DNA of 36,775 bases from Candidatus Dietzia intestinigallinarum (GTDB lineage Bacteria > Actinomycetota > Actinomycetes > Mycobacteriales > Mycobacteriaceae), in contig DWWG01000194.1 in assembly GCA_019119875.1 (NCBI GenBank), positions 1 to 36,775 on the forward strand, in the 5' to 3' direction. Below are positions 15,650 through 25,045 of this stretch, piece by piece. Below the pieces are notes generated by a model that saw nothing but the letters and a program-made list of their open reading frames with translations, made no database searches and had not been told where the DNA came from. A program made the translations under genes and the position numbers. Numbering within the stretch: position 1 is the first letter of the stretch; every line of letters starts with the position of its first letter.

Positions 15650-15695
15650 CGTTCAGGCGCACACCCGGTCTCGTGACCGGATGCACGCCTGAACG
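15650..15695 (-). terminator. Large two-tier hairpin, probable terminator of the 51-aa peptide gene
   Basis: An outer perfect ten-pair stem, CGTTCAGGCG (15650-15659) with CGCCTGAACG (15686-15695), encloses an inner six-pair stem CCGGTC-TCGT-GACCGG (15665-15680). It begins 22 bases after the stop of the small gene at 15718. A long U-run is missing, as is common for actinobacterial terminators. It also insulates alaS from upstream transcription. The plus-strand flank TTTAC would allow termination in that direction too, but no plus-strand gene reads into it. Confidence 0.7.
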
Positions 15696-15717
15696 TTTAC
15701 TGTGTGACGACCGACGG

Positions 15718-15873
15718 TCAGCGCGGCATCGGGGGCAGGGTGATGCCGAAGTTCTGCGCGGTGATGAACGCCTCGGGCGGCAGCAGCCCCAGGCTGTGAG
15801 CGGCCGTGCCCCAGACGCCGATCGAGGTCGCGAACCCGACCGCCGTCGAAACGAGGTAGGTGATGAGTTCCAT
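15718..15873 (-). CDS. Small hydrophobic peptide, 51 residues, function unknown
   Basis: The minus strand encodes 51 codons beginning MELITYLVSTAVGFATSIGV and ending FITAQNFGITLPPMPR. The stop TGA is at 15720-15718. An unusually strong ribosome binding site, GGAGGAAAC, directly precedes the ATG at 15873, and a large terminator follows the stop, so this looks like a stand-alone expressed gene. The first 31 residues are almost uncharged (only Glu2) and could form one membrane helix or an amphipathic segment; the C-terminal part is proline-rich. I do not recognise the family. Size and composition recall the short cell-wall channel peptides or secreted peptides of mycolata, but no homology is claimed. 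The 88 bases between it and rarA hold no other clear feature. Confidence 0.6.
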   Translation of the reverse strand: MELITYLVSTAVGFATSIGVWGTAAHSLGLLPPEAFITAQNFGITLPPMPR

Positions 15874-15961
15874 GTTTCCTCCGTGGAGTGTGGCTTACGA
15901 GAGACGGACTACCAGTGCGCGATTGCGCCTTAACAGTTTCACATACTCGGGGCCGGTACGG

Positions 15962-17329
15962 TCAGGTTTGTCCCCGGATTATCGACCGCAATTTGGCGAC
16001 CCTCGTCGCCAGCTCCCGCTCGTGTCCGTGACCACCCGGCACGTAGTAGTCCCTACCGACCAGCTCGTCCGGCGGGTACTGCTGCCTCGCGACCCCGGAC
16101 GGCGCGTCATGCGCGTACCGGTATCCGACACCGTTCCCGAGGCCCTTGGCCCCCGCGTAGTGGCCATCTCTGAGGTGCTTGGGGACCTCTCCGACCCCGC
16201 CCGCACGGACGTCGGCCATCGCGGCATCGATCGCGGCGATGACCGCATTGGACTTGGGTGCGGTGGCCAGGTGCACCGTGGCCTGCGCCAACGCGAGCCT
16301 GCACTCGGGTAGTCCGACCTTCTGGACGACCTCCGCAGCAGCGGTGGCCGACTGGAGCGCCGTGGGGTCGGCCATCCCGATGTCCTCACTGGCGTGGACC
16401 ATCAGGCGCCGCGCGATGAATCGTGGATCCTCCCCCGCGACCAACATGCGCGCGAGGTAGTGCAGCGCCGCATCGACATCGGACCCGCGGATGGATTTGA
16501 TGAAGGCACTCGTGACGTCGTAGTGCTGGTCACCGTCCCGGTCGTAGCGCACGGGCGCCGAATCCAGGCTCAACTCCACGATCTCGGGCGTGACCGTCCC
16601 GCCCTCCGCGGCACCCGCCGCCGCCTCGAGGATCGTCAGACTCCGCCTGGCGTCGCCTCCGGCCAGGCGGACGATGTCCGCCACCGCGTCGTCGGTGATC
16701 TCGATCCGCCCGTCGAACCCCCGCTCATCCGACACCGCCCGACGCACGACCTCCGCGACTCCCCGGTCGTCGAGGCCACGCAGCTCGGCGATCAGCGACC
16801 GGCTCAGAAGCGGCGCGATCACCGAGAAGTGCGGGTTCTCCGTGGTGGCGGCCACCAGCAGGACGATCCCGTTCTCCACCGCGGCGAGAAGTGCATCCTG
16901 CTGACTCTTGGAGAACCGGTGCACCTCGTCGATGAACAGGACCGTGCGCTGCCCGTGGATCTGGCGGGTCCGGGCGTCTTCGATGACAGCGCGGACGTCC
17001 TTCACCCCCGCGTTGAGTGCCGAGAGCGACACGAAATGGCGACCGGAAGTGCTGGCCACGAGGTTCGCGAGGGTCGTCTTACCCGTGCCCGGCGGACCGT
17101 AGAGGATGACCGAGGAGCCGCCACGCCCCTCCACCAGCCGACGAAGTGGCGAGTTCTCCCGTAGCAGATGCTCCTGGCCGATCACCTCGTCGAGCTTCCG
17201 CGGACGCATCCGGACGGCCAGCGGCGCAGACGGGTCGTGCCCGACACCCTCACCGGACCCGCCGACGAACCCCGCCGGGTCCGCTCCCGGCGATCCCGGC
17301 GTGGCGAAGAGTCCGGCCTCGTCAGTCAC
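15962..17329 (-). CDS. rarA: Replication-associated recombination AAA+ ATPase RarA/MgsA
   Basis: RarA is an AAA+ ATPase related to clamp loaders and WRNIP1 that acts at stalled or gapped replication forks. The 455-residue protein has Walker A GPPGTGKT at residues 78-85, Walker [11 protein letters not shown], sensor AATTENPHF, the arginine-finger region [10 protein letters not shown], and the C-terminal MgsA tetramerisation domain ([15 protein letters not shown], ending [20 protein letters not shown]). I start at GTG 17329 ([12 protein letters not shown]), where typical homology begins. An upstream in-frame ATG (17377) and an earlier start at 17404 lack ribosome binding sites. About 35 glycine-rich residues precede the AAA+ core. 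The divergent plus-strand gene begins 162 bases away. Confidence 0.93.
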   Translation of the reverse strand: MTDEAGLFATPGSPGADPAGFVGGSGEGVGHDPSAPLAVRMRPRKLDEVIGQEHLLRENSPLRRLVEGRGGSSVILYGPPGTGKTTLANLVASTSGRHFVSLSALNAGVKDVRAVIEDARTRQIHGQRTVLFIDEVHRFSKSQQDALLAAVENGIVLLVAATTENPHFSVIAPLLSRSLIAELRGLDDRGVAEVVRRAVSDERGFDGRIEITDDAVADIVRLAGGDARRSLTILEAAAGAAEGGTVTPEIVELSLDSAPVRYDRDGDQHYDVTSAFIKSIRGSDVDAALHYLARMLVAGEDPRFIARRLMVHASEDIGMADPTALQSATAAAEVVQKVGLPECRLALAQATVHLATAPKSNAVIAAIDAAMADVRAGGVGEVPKHLRDGHYAGAKGLGNGVGYRYAHDAPSGVARQQYPPDELVGRDYYVPGGHGHERELATRVAKLRSIIRGQT

Positions 17330-17491
17330 CCCGCCAGGGTACCGTGCCGGCCCGACACGATCCGGCGCCGCGGCCATCGGGTGAACGTTTGTCCAACTTT
17401 CCACCGGGATGCTTCCCCCCGTCGCCGGGATGCGCTTGACTGGATCGACGGACAGGTGACCCCGTGTTCACCAACGACAGGAAGCCCCGCA

Positions 17492-18802
17492 ATGTGCCAG
17501 ATCGACCGACACCGCCCCACCCCAGACGTCACGGCCATCACCCGCCGCACAGCGCTCGCGGCGGGCGGAGCCGGGCTTCTCGCCGCGGTCGGCGCGACCG
17601 TGCTCGGCACCCCCGCCACGGCGTGGGCCACCCCCACGCGCCCGGTGGCGGACGACCTCGATCTCTACGTGATCGTCACCGACGGCATGAACCCGGGCGA
17701 GCTGAACCCCGCCCAGACCCCCACGCTGAACCGCTGGGCGGAGCACGGCACCAGGTACAGCTCCGCCCGGGCACACATGATCGCGGAGACCCTGCCCAAC
17801 CACACCGCGATGATGACGGGCGTGTTCCCCGACCGCAACGGCGTGCCCTCGAACAGCATCTGGGACCACGCCGCGGGTGAGGACCGCACGATGGACCGTG
17901 CCGACGACATCACATACCCCACCGTGCTCGAGCGGGTCCGGGTGGAGGCGGGGCTCACCACCGCGAGTGTCCTGAGCAAGGACTACCTGCACGGCATCTT
18001 CTCGGGCCGGGCCTCGGTCCAGTGGGCGCCCTTCCCGCTGGTACCCATCACCGACCACTCGCTGGACGAGTTCACGGTGGAGGCGCTGAAACGGACCGTC
18101 ACCGATCACAACCCGCGCTTCACCTTTGTCAATCTCGGCGACATGGACCGGTTCGGGCACATGGACCTGACCGGGTACTCGTTGCGTGCGGCCCGGAACC
18201 AGGCCGTGTGGAACTCCGACCACAAGCTGTACCAATTCGAGCAGTTCCTCCGCGACACCGGTCGCTGGGAGCGGTCGGTCGTGATGGTCCTGGCGGACCA
18301 CTCGATGGACTGGTCCGTACCGGAGAACCTCATCAGTGCCCAGGGCGCCCTCGACGCCAACCCGGCGTTACGCGGCCGCTTCGGTATCGCTCAGAACGGC
18401 GGCGCCGACACCTTCACCTTCATCGGCGACCCCGCCGAGCGGGACGCGGCTGTCGACCTCCTGCGTCAGGTCGTCGGCGGACTACCCGGCGTGAACAACC
18501 TGTACGACCCGTCCGAACTGCGGCTCGGCCCCCGCGCAGGAGACCTCGTCGCCACGTGTCACCAGGGTTGGCGGTTCTCGGACCCCACCCCGCTGTCCAA
18601 CCCGATCCCCGGCAACCATGGGCACGAGGTGACGCTGCCGATCCCGTTCTTCGTCAGCGGCGGTCACCGGATCGTGCGCCACGGCCAGGTGGTCGATCGG
18701 CCGGTCACCACGAGGGACGTCGCCCCCACTGTCGCCAGGCTTTTCGGCCTCGACCACGATGACATGGACGGCTCCCCCGCGATCGAGGCGTTCGAGCTGT
18801 AG
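17492..18802 (+). CDS. Tat-exported alkaline phosphatase-superfamily phosphodiesterase/phosphatase
   Basis: The 436-residue protein starts with a twin-arginine signal: Arg18-Arg19 in AITRRTALAAGG, a hydrophobic stretch, and a probable cleavage after ATAWA at residue 46. The mature part is a type I phosphodiesterase/nucleotide pyrophosphatase domain. All expected metal and catalytic residues can be placed: Asp64 (VTDGMN), nucleophile Thr100 in ETLPNH, Asp219 and His223 (DMDRFGH), Asp269-His270 (ADHSMD) and His376 (GNHGHE). The substrate cannot be read from sequence; nucleotides, phosphodiesters or phospholipid head groups are possible. ATG 17492 has AGGAAG eight bases upstream. It lies alone on the plus strand between rarA and aspS and ends in a terminator, which suggests an independently acquired or regulated gene. 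Confidence 0.88.
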   Translation: MCQIDRHRPTPDVTAITRRTALAAGGAGLLAAVGATVLGTPATAWATPTRPVADDLDLYVIVTDGMNPGELNPAQTPTLNRWAEHGTRYSSARAHMIAETLPNHTAMMTGVFPDRNGVPSNSIWDHAAGEDRTMDRADDITYPTVLERVRVEAGLTTASVLSKDYLHGIFSGRASVQWAPFPLVPITDHSLDEFTVEALKRTVTDHNPRFTFVNLGDMDRFGHMDLTGYSLRAARNQAVWNSDHKLYQFEQFLRDTGRWERSVVMVLADHSMDWSVPENLISAQGALDANPALRGRFGIAQNGGADTFTFIGDPAERDAAVDLLRQVVGGLPGVNNLYDPSELRLGPRAGDLVATCHQGWRFSDPTPLSNPIPGNHGHEVTLPIPFFVSGGHRIVRHGQVVDRPVTTRDVAPTVARLFGLDHDDMDGSPAIEAFEL

Positions 18803-18836
18803 CGGACGCACGCCGACGTCCACGAGAACACGACGA

Positions 18837-18877
18837 CGAGCCGCCCGCCACCCGGCTACCGGGTGACGGGCGGCTCG
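18837..18877. terminator. Bidirectional terminator between phosphatase gene and aspS
   Basis: An eleven-pair perfect stem CGAGCCGCCCG (18837-18847) / CGGGCGGCTCG (18867-18877) encloses a six-pair stem ACCCGG (18850-18855) / CCGGGT (18859-18864). It lies 34 bases after the plus-strand phosphatase stop and 15 bases after the minus-strand aspS stop, so it can serve both converging genes. There is no U-run, as is usual in GC-rich actinobacteria. Confidence 0.8.
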
Positions 18878-18892
18878 TCCCGGTCAGTGAGG

Positions 18893-20689
18893 TCAGATCT
18901 CGGCCGGGGCCTGGTCCCGGTGTCCACGCGGGGTGGGCTTGGCGTCGATACCCGACTCCTTGCGCTGGAGCGGGGTGATCTCCGCCGGCGCGTCGGTGAG
19001 CGGATCGATACCACCACCGGACTTGGGGAACGCGATGACGTCGCGGATCGACTCGGTGCCGGCCAGCAGCGCGCAGATGCGGTCCCAGCCGAACGCGATC
19101 CCGCCGTGCGGGGGCGCGCCGTAGGAGAAGGCGTCGAGTAGGAACCCGAACTTCTCCTGCGCCTCCTCCTGCGAGATCCCCATCACGCCGAACACGCGCT
19201 CCTGTACGTCCTTGCGGTGGATACGGATCGAACCGCCGCCGATCTCGTTGCCGTTGCAGACGATGTCGTAGGCGTAGGCCAACGCCGACCCGGGATCGGT
19301 GTCGAAGGTGTCCAGGTGTTCGGGCCTGGGCGAGGTGAACGCGTGGTGCACCGCGGTCCAGGCACCCGAACCGACGGCCACGTCGCCGGCTGCGGTCGCC
19401 TCGTCGGCCGGCTCGAACATGGGCGCATCGACCACCCACGTGAACGCCCACGTACCCGGATCGATCAGGCCCAGCTTCTCGGCGATCTCCCCGCGCGCCG
19501 CGCCCAGCAGCGCACGCGTGCTCTTGACCGGCCCCGCACCGAAGAAGATGCAGTCACCGGGCTCGGCACCGACATGCGCGGCGATGCCGGCGCGCTCGGG
19601 ATCCGACAGGTTCTTGGCCACCGGGCCGCCGAGCTCACCGTCCTCACCGACGAGGATGTACGCCAGGCCCTTGGCGCCACGCTGCCGCGCCCATTCCTGC
19701 CAGGCATCGAGTTGACGACGCGGCTGCGTCGCGCCGCCGGACATCACGACCGCACCGACATACGGGGCCTTGAAGACCCGGAAGGGAGTGTCGGAGAAGA
19801 ACTCGGTGCACTCGACCAGCTCGATCTCGAACCGCAGGTCCGGCTTGTCCGAACCGTAGCGGCGCATCGCCTCCTCGTAGGTCATCCGGGGGATCGGTGT
19901 GCTGATCTCATAGCCGGCGGCCGCCCACACATCGGTGAGGATCTCCTCGGCGAGCGAGATCACGTCGTCCTGGTCGACGAAACTCATCTCCACGTCGAGC
20001 TGGGTGAACTCCGGCTGCCGATCCGCACGGAAGTCCTCGTCCCGGTAGCACCGGGCCAACTGGTAGTACTTCTCCATACCGGCCACCATGAGCAGCTGCT
20101 TGAACAGCTGCGGGGACTGCGGCAGCGCGTAGAAAGTGCCCGGCTGCAGACGTGCCGGGACCAGGAAGTCCCGGGCGCCCTCAGGGGTGGACCGGGTGAG
20201 GGTGGGGGTCTCGATCTCCACGAAGTCGTGCCGGGCGAGCACACCACGCGCCGCGGCGTTGACCTTCGAACGCAGGCGCAGGGCCGCTCCCGGGGCCTCT
20301 CTGCGCAGGTCGAGGTAGCGGTGCCGCAGACGCGCCTCCTCGCCCACCTCGTCGTCGAGCTGGAAGGGCAGGGCGGCCGCCTCACCGAGAACTTCGAACG
20401 AGGTCACGTCGATCTCGACCTCACCGGAGGCGAGATTCGGGTTCTCCGATCCCTCGGGGCGGCGATCGACGACACCGGTGATCGACACACAGAACTCGTT
20501 CCGCAGCCGGTGCGCACGCTCGGCGACGTCCTCGTTGCGGAAGACCACCTGGCAGACGCCGGTGGCGTCGCGGAGATCGACGAAGATGACCCCGCCGTGG
20601 TCCCGGCGGCGCGCCACCCACCCGGCCAATGTGACGGTAGCCCCTGCATCGGCGGCTCGGAGCTGGCCGGCGGAATGGGTGCGCAGCAC
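18893..20689 (-). CDS. aspS: Aspartyl-tRNA synthetase
   Basis: AspS charges tRNA-Asp and, in actinobacteria with the GatCAB route, often also tRNA-Asn. The 598-residue protein has the N-terminal anticodon-binding OB fold ([20 protein letters not shown]), the bacterial class II core with [20 protein letters not shown], motif 2 [19 protein letters not shown], the bacterial GAD insertion domain in the middle, and motif 3 [15 protein letters not shown] choose GTG 20689 ([11 protein letters not shown]) because the family starts there and AGAGGA lies eight bases upstream. An in-frame ATG at 20728 has no such support. Whether it discriminates Asp from Asn tRNA cannot be judged here. Confidence 0.97.
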   Translation of the reverse strand: MLRTHSAGQLRAADAGATVTLAGWVARRRDHGGVIFVDLRDATGVCQVVFRNEDVAERAHRLRNEFCVSITGVVDRRPEGSENPNLASGEVEIDVTSFEVLGEAAALPFQLDDEVGEEARLRHRYLDLRREAPGAALRLRSKVNAAARGVLARHDFVEIETPTLTRSTPEGARDFLVPARLQPGTFYALPQSPQLFKQLLMVAGMEKYYQLARCYRDEDFRADRQPEFTQLDVEMSFVDQDDVISLAEEILTDVWAAAGYEISTPIPRMTYEEAMRRYGSDKPDLRFEIELVECTEFFSDTPFRVFKAPYVGAVVMSGGATQPRRQLDAWQEWARQRGAKGLAYILVGEDGELGGPVAKNLSDPERAGIAAHVGAEPGDCIFFGAGPVKSTRALLGAARGEIAEKLGLIDPGTWAFTWVVDAPMFEPADEATAAGDVAVGSGAWTAVHHAFTSPRPEHLDTFDTDPGSALAYAYDIVCNGNEIGGGSIRIHRKDVQERVFGVMGISQEEAQEKFGFLLDAFSYGAPPHGGIAFGWDRICALLAGTESIRDVIAFPKSGGGIDPLTDAPAEITPLQRKESGIDAKPTPRGHRDQAPAEI

Positions 20690-20782
20690 TACGGTGGTCC
20701 TCTCGTGAAAAGTGATGTGTGGCCACACGGCCGGAAGACGGACGACGTGGTTGACGGTCCGTCACCGGCCCGGACGAAGCAC

Positions 20783-20788
20783 AGTCTA
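20783..20788 (-). promoter_or_regulatory. Candidate -10 element of the aspS promoter
   Basis: TAGACT on the minus strand (20788-20783) fits TANNNT and lies about 95 bases before the GTG of aspS, in the 226-base divergent spacer shared with the metallopeptidase gene. No convincing -35 was found at 16-18 bases. On the other strand TACAGT (20842-20847) could be the -10 for the metallopeptidase. Confidence 0.3.
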
Positions 20789-20915
20789 CGTCGACCGCAC
20801 GATCACGCCTGCGTCGGCCGCACGAGACGGGCGCCGCGCAATACAGTAATCCGGGCAGTGCGTGGGGAGAGTGTCCGGAGGCCCGGGCGACCCACCCTCC
20901 GGAAGGGCGGCGGTT

Positions 20916-21833
20916 ATGACATTCAGACAGGGCGGCAGACTCGACACCAGCGGTGTGTCCGGGGGCGGCCGAGGGGGACGACGAGGAGGTCGCGGGGTCG
21001 CGGTCGGTGGCGGTGTCGGCGGCCTCGCCGTCGTCCTCATCGCCCTCTTCCTGGGCGTCGACCCCGGCCAGCTCGGTCTCACCCCGGGCGACACCGGCCA
21101 CCAGGGACAGTATTCGGAATCCGCGCAACAGTTCCAGTCCCACATCGACCAGTGCGACCTCCAGCAGGCGAACACCGACACCATATGCCGGATCGTCGCC
21201 ACGGCCGAGAGCCTCGAGGACGTCTGGACGGCGCAGTTGCCCGCCCAGGCCGGGATGGACTGGGTTCAACCGCACACCAACATCTTCACCGGACTCGTCG
21301 ACACCGGCTGCGGCGCCGGCTCCTCCGACACAGGGCCGTTCTACTGTCCCGCCGACCAGGAGGTCTACCTCGACCCGGCGTTCTTCGATGACGTACTGGT
21401 CCGCCGACTCGGTGGCTCGCCGGAGGGCGCGGCCCAGATGTATGTGGTGGCCCACGAGTTCGGTCACCACCTGCAGACGATGCTGGGCGACATCCGCCGA
21501 TCGCAGCAGGATCCGCGAGGACCATCGTCCGGCGCCGTCCGGGTCGAGCTCCAGGCCGACTGCTACGCCGGACTGTGGGCGCACTACGCCACCACGACCC
21601 CCGCGCCCGGCGGACAGGCACCTCTCCTGGAGAGCCTGACCGAGAGCGACGTCGATGCGATCATCCGGACGGCAGAGGCGATCGGTGACGACCACATCCA
21701 GACCGTCGGCGGTGCCCGCGTGGATCCGAGCTCGTGGACGCACGGCTCCTCCGAGATGCGGCGGGAGTGGTTCCTCGTCGGCTATCAGCAGGGAACGGTG
21801 GCGGCCTGCGACACGTTCAACGCACAGCTCTAG
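20916..21833 (+). CDS. Membrane-anchored neutral zinc metallopeptidase (YpfJ/KPN_02809 family)
   Basis: The 305-residue protein has a Gly/Arg-rich cytoplasmic start, one membrane helix (about residues 28-47) and an extracytoplasmic peptidase domain. The zinc motif HEFGHH has His180, Glu181 and His184, and Glu211 in ELQADCYAGLWAH is the probable third ligand. Four cysteines (80, 91, 132, 144) precede the active site and could form disulphides outside the cell. ATG 20916 (MTFRQGGR) with GGAAGGG upstream is the family start; an earlier in-frame ATG at 20862 adds 18 untypical residues. It corresponds by family and position near aspS and hisS to Rv2575 of M. tuberculosis. Its substrate is unknown. 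It converges on hisS with an 18-base gap and no obvious terminator. Confidence 0.92.
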   Translation: MTFRQGGRLDTSGVSGGGRGGRRGGRGVAVGGGVGGLAVVLIALFLGVDPGQLGLTPGDTGHQGQYSESAQQFQSHIDQCDLQQANTDTICRIVATAESLEDVWTAQLPAQAGMDWVQPHTNIFTGLVDTGCGAGSSDTGPFYCPADQEVYLDPAFFDDVLVRRLGGSPEGAAQMYVVAHEFGHHLQTMLGDIRRSQQDPRGPSSGAVRVELQADCYAGLWAHYATTTPAPGGQAPLLESLTESDVDAIIRTAEAIGDDHIQTVGGARVDPSSWTHGSSEMRREWFLVGYQQGTVAACDTFNAQL

Positions 21834-21851
21834 CCACGGGGCCGCCGTTGC

Positions 21852-23144
21852 TCACCGCTCGAGCACCCCGCGGACATGGTCGACGACGGAGTCCAACGGC
21901 ACCGGATGCTGCTCGCCGGTGGCCATGGTCTTGACCACGGCGGTCCCCGAGGCCAACTCGTCCTCACCCACGACGACGGTCACCGCGGCCCCCGAACGAT
22001 CGGCGGCCTTGAAGGCGCCCTTCATCCCGCGGTCCCCGTAGGCCATGTCCGCACGGATGCCGGCGCGACGGAACCGTGCGAGCACCGGCACGAGTGCCGA
22101 CTTTGCCGCCGCACCGAGCGCCACACCGTACACGTCGACCCGGCCGACGGCGGTCGGGTCCAGCCCCTCGGCCTCGAGCGCGAGCATGGTGCGGTCCACT
22201 CCGATACCGAAGCCGATCCCCGACAGGTCCTGCCCGCCGAGCTGTGCCATCAGCCCGTCGTAGCGCCCACCGCCACCGATGCCGGACTGGGCGCCGAGTC
22301 CGTCGTGGACGAACTCGAACGTCGTCTTGGTGTAGTAATCCAGTCCACGGACCATGCGCGGATTGACCACGTACGGCACGCCCAGATCGTCCAGGTGGGC
22401 TCGCACCGCCGCGAAATGCTCCGCGCTGGTCTCCGACAGGTGATCGATCATCAGCGGCGCGTTCTCGAGCTGAGCCCGCACCGCCGGCCGCTTGTCGTCC
22501 AGCACACGCAGCGGGTTGATCCGGGCCCGCTCGCGTGTCGCCTCGTCCAGATCGAGACCGGCGAGGAACTCCTGCAGTCGGTCCCTGTATTCCGGTCGAC
22601 ACGTCTCGTCCCCGAGCGAGGTCAACTCCAACCGGAAGCCGGTCAGTCCGAGGGCCCGGAACGCCTCGTCGGCGACCGCGATCACCTCGGCGTCGAGCGC
22701 CGGGTCGTCCACACCGATCGCCTCGATCCCCACCTGTTGCAGCTGGCGGTACCGGCCGGCCTGAGGCCTCTCGTAGCGGAAGAACGGCCCCGCGTAACAG
22801 ACCTTGACCGGCAACTGGCCCCGGTCGAGCCCGTTCTCGATCACCGCACGCATGACACCGGCCGTGCCCTCGGGGCGAAGCGTCACGCTCCGACCTCCCC
22901 GATCGGAGAACGTGTACATCTCCTTGGAGACGACATCCGTCGACTCCCCCACCCCCCTGGCGAAGAGCGTGGTGTCCTCGAAGACAGGCAACTCGATGTG
23001 CCCGTACCCCGCTCTCCGGGCCGCGGTGGTGATCGCATCTCTCACCGCGACGAACGAGGCCGACGTCGGAGGCACATAGTCGGGCACGCCCTTGGGCGCC
23101 TTGATGGCGGTCTTCTTCTGGCTACCGGTCACGGGTCTACACAT
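21852..23144 (-). CDS. hisS: Histidyl-tRNA synthetase
   Basis: HisS charges tRNA-His. The 430-residue class II synthetase shows [11 protein letters not shown] near the N-terminus, [13 protein letters not shown], motif 2 [17 protein letters not shown], the histidine-specific motifs [12 protein letters not shown] and GGGRYDGL, and motif 3 [13 protein letters not shown]. The C-terminal anticodon-binding domain ([20 protein letters not shown] onward) includes [21 protein letters not shown]. The start is uncertain by four codons: ATG 23144 (MCRPVTGSQ) with GAGAG upstream, or GTG 23132 (VTGSQKK). It lies 37 bases downstream of the MBL-fold hydrolase gene on the same strand and is probably co-transcribed with it, as in mycobacteria. 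Confidence 0.97.
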   Translation of the reverse strand: MCRPVTGSQKKTAIKAPKGVPDYVPPTSASFVAVRDAITTAARRAGYGHIELPVFEDTTLFARGVGESTDVVSKEMYTFSDRGGRSVTLRPEGTAGVMRAVIENGLDRGQLPVKVCYAGPFFRYERPQAGRYRQLQQVGIEAIGVDDPALDAEVIAVADEAFRALGLTGFRLELTSLGDETCRPEYRDRLQEFLAGLDLDEATRERARINPLRVLDDKRPAVRAQLENAPLMIDHLSETSAEHFAAVRAHLDDLGVPYVVNPRMVRGLDYYTKTTFEFVHDGLGAQSGIGGGGRYDGLMAQLGGQDLSGIGFGIGVDRTMLALEAEGLDPTAVGRVDVYGVALGAAAKSALVPVLARFRRAGIRADMAYGDRGMKGAFKAADRSGAAVTVVVGEDELASGTAVVKTMATGEQHPVPLDSVVDHVRGVLER

Positions 23145-23181
23145 CCTCGACTCTCGGACGAAACGGGGTGGTGCGGGGTGT

Positions 23182-23847
23182 TCAGAGGTCGCGCAGGAAC
23201 GGATTGGAACTCCGTTCCCGGCCGATCGTGGTGGACGGACCGTGGCCGGGAAGGACCACCGCGTCGTCGTCGAGCACCAGGAACTTCTTGGCGATGGACT
23301 GCATCAGCACCTCGGTGTCCCCCGCGGGCAGATCGGTACGCCCCACGCCGTCCCGGAACAGGACGTCGCCGCCCAGGACGACCATCCGTGGTCCCTGCTC
23401 GGTCTCCACGGTGATCCGGAACGACACCGACCCCGGACTGTGACCGGGCACGTGATCCACCTCGAAGACCATCGAACCGATGGACAGTGTGTCGCCGTCG
23501 AACACCTCGATCACTTCGGCGGGCTCGGAGAAGGTGACCTCCTTTCGCATCGCGGACAGGTCCAGGGACAGCCCCTTGGCGGGGTCGGCGAGCATCTCGC
23601 GATCCTCCGGGTGGATGTACGCGGGAACCCCGTAGTGGTCGGCGACCTGCTGCGCGTTCCAGATGTGGTCCAGATGACCGTGCGTGAGCAGGACCGCGCG
23701 GGGCTTCAGCCCGGCCTCGGACACCTGACGGCGGACCTGCTCCTCCGCGTCCTGTCCCGGATCGACGATCACGCAGTCCCCCGCGTCGTCCGACACGATG
23801 TAGCAATTGGTCTGGAACATCCCGGCGGGAAAGCCGACGATCTGCAC
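23182..23847 (-). CDS. MBL-fold metal hydrolase, glyoxalase II-like
   Basis: The 221-residue protein is a metallo-beta-lactamase-fold hydrolase. The dimetal motif THGHLDH supplies His56, His58, Asp60 and His61. Later ligands are His in [11 protein letters not shown], Asp in [12 protein letters not shown] and His in VLPGHGPST. Its size and [11 protein letters not shown] segment match the short YcbL-type glyoxalase II-like proteins, which may hydrolyse S-lactoylglutathione-like thioesters; mycolata use mycothiol instead of glutathione, so the natural substrate is unclear. The start is GTG 23847 ([10 protein letters not shown]), supported by AAAGGAGC eight bases upstream. An in-frame ATG 30 codons earlier lacks support. 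It is divergent from the cyclophilin gene, sharing a 212-base spacer. Confidence 0.92.
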   Translation of the reverse strand: MQIVGFPAGMFQTNCYIVSDDAGDCVIVDPGQDAEEQVRRQVSEAGLKPRAVLLTHGHLDHIWNAQQVADHYGVPAYIHPEDREMLADPAKGLSLDLSAMRKEVTFSEPAEVIEVFDGDTLSIGSMVFEVDHVPGHSPGSVSFRITVETEQGPRMVVLGGDVLFRDGVGRTDLPAGDTEVLMQSIAKKFLVLDDDAVVLPGHGPSTTIGRERSSNPFLRDL

Positions 23848-24059
23848 GTCCAGTGCTCCTTTACTTGGGTTCTTCCACGACGTTCGACGCGGTCTGCCGG
23901 GCCGACGCGCCCGGACTCCGGAGTGGTGTACGGCCATCTCAGGCCAACCTGGTAGACAATGACCCTGAGCTGGAGCCTCGTAGGCCTTTCCCGATGAGGA
24001 GACCCGCGTGGTCGAGCCAGCCGACCGTTCCAGCCTAGTCCAGGTACCCAGGAGGGCCA

Positions 24060-24983
24060 GTGTCCACCAACCAGGAACGCCGAGCCGAGGCGCGCCAGCG
24101 TCTGCGAGAGCAGATGGAGGCCCAGGCCCGGCGCGAGAAGCAGCTGAAGATCGGCGCGGCCGCGGTGGTGGTCGTGGTGCTCGTCGGGATCGTGGCCGTC
24201 GTCGTGTGGAACAAGGCCGAGGAGGCCCGTGCCGAGGAATACGCGGCCAACTGGATCACCTGCGAGTATCCGGAGGACACCGAGACTCCGGAGAAGCTCG
24301 ACCCGTCCGACTACGAGGACCAGGGTCCGGAGGTGGTGGCCGAGGTCCGCCGCTTCAACGAGCAGGTCGACAAGATCGCCGAGTCGAAGCGCGACGGCGA
24401 GTCGCCCACGGGAGACCAGCCCCGCCGTGGCACCGCCGAGGTCACCATCACCACCGGAGACGGTGAGATCCCCCTCCTGCTCGACCGGGAGGGTGCTCCG
24501 TGCAACGTCGCCAGTTTCATCGGCCTCGCAGAGCAGGGGTTCTTCGACGAAACCGAGTGTCACCGTCTGACCATCGCGGAGGAGGGGGCCGCGCTGTCGG
24601 TCCTCCAGTGCGGCGACCCCACCGGAACGGGTCTCTCCGGCCCTGGCTACTCGGTGGTCGATGAGCCGCCCACCGACCTGGCCGCGGCCGACGATGGCTC
24701 CGGCATGTCGGTGTACCCCCGCGGCACTGTCGCGATGGCGAAGTCCCAGACGCCAGACAGTGCCGGGAGCCAGTTCTTCCTCGTGTACGAGGACTCCGTC
24801 CTCCCGCCCGAGTACACGGTGATGGGCACGATCAGCGAGGCCGGACTCGAGGTCCTCGACACGATCGTCGACGCCGGCGTCAAGAGCAACGACCCGTCGG
24901 ATCCGGACTACCAGCGGCCCGAGAACACCGTCGAGATCGAGAAGGTCACAGTCGGAGCCCAGGACGGCCTGCCCGAGGAGTAA
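24060..24983 (+). CDS. Membrane-anchored cyclophilin-type peptidyl-prolyl isomerase
   Basis: The 307-residue protein has a charged cytoplasmic helix (residues 1-30), a membrane helix (31-50) and an extracytoplasmic cyclophilin domain from about residue 125. The catalytic arginine is Arg169 in CHRLTIAEEG; LQCGDPTGTG contains the conserved Gln183, and AGSQFFLVY the substrate-binding Gln/Phe pair. Cysteines 148, 167 and 184 are typical of the actinobacterial exported form. It probably speeds folding of secreted proteins. GTG 24060 follows a strong AGGAGG five bases upstream. By position beside rel, apt and secDF it corresponds to Rv2582 (ppiB) of M. tuberculosis. It is the only plus-strand gene here and ends in a shared terminator. 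Confidence 0.93.
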   Translation: MSTNQERRAEARQRLREQMEAQARREKQLKIGAAAVVVVVLVGIVAVVVWNKAEEARAEEYAANWITCEYPEDTETPEKLDPSDYEDQGPEVVAEVRRFNEQVDKIAESKRDGESPTGDQPRRGTAEVTITTGDGEIPLLLDREGAPCNVASFIGLAEQGFFDETECHRLTIAEEGAALSVLQCGDPTGTGLSGPGYSVVDEPPTDLAAADDGSGMSVYPRGTVAMAKSQTPDSAGSQFFLVYEDSVLPPEYTVMGTISEAGLEVLDTIVDAGVKSNDPSDPDYQRPENTVEIEKVTVGAQDGLPEE

Positions 24984-24995
24984 ACGCGCGCCGGT

Positions 24996-25038
24996 GAGGG
25001 ACGTCCCGAACGCAACCGTGTGGTCGGGCCGTCCCCTC
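24996..25038. terminator. Bidirectional terminator between cyclophilin gene and rel
   Basis: GAGGGACG-t-CCCGA (24996-25009) pairs with TCGGG-c-CGTCCCCTC (25024-25038), giving a long stem with one mismatch, one bulged C and a 14-base loop. It lies 12 bases after the cyclophilin stop and 7 bases beyond the rel stop, in the 62-base gap of this convergent pair. Confidence 0.75.
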
Positions 25039-25045
25039 CTCGCAC

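Noticed and set aside
19217-21391. A 724-codon open frame on the plus strand opposite aspS
   Set aside because: It runs antisense to aspS, continues out of frame across the real metallopeptidase gene, is rich in Arg, Gly, Asp and Leu and matches no family. Such shadows are expected in DNA this rich in GC.
24500-24660. Divergent cyclophilin segment with cysteines (CHRLTIAEEG...LQCGD) as a possible loss of activity
   Set aside because: The catalytic Arg and the following Gln are kept, and this Cys-containing version is the usual form of exported actinobacterial cyclophilins.
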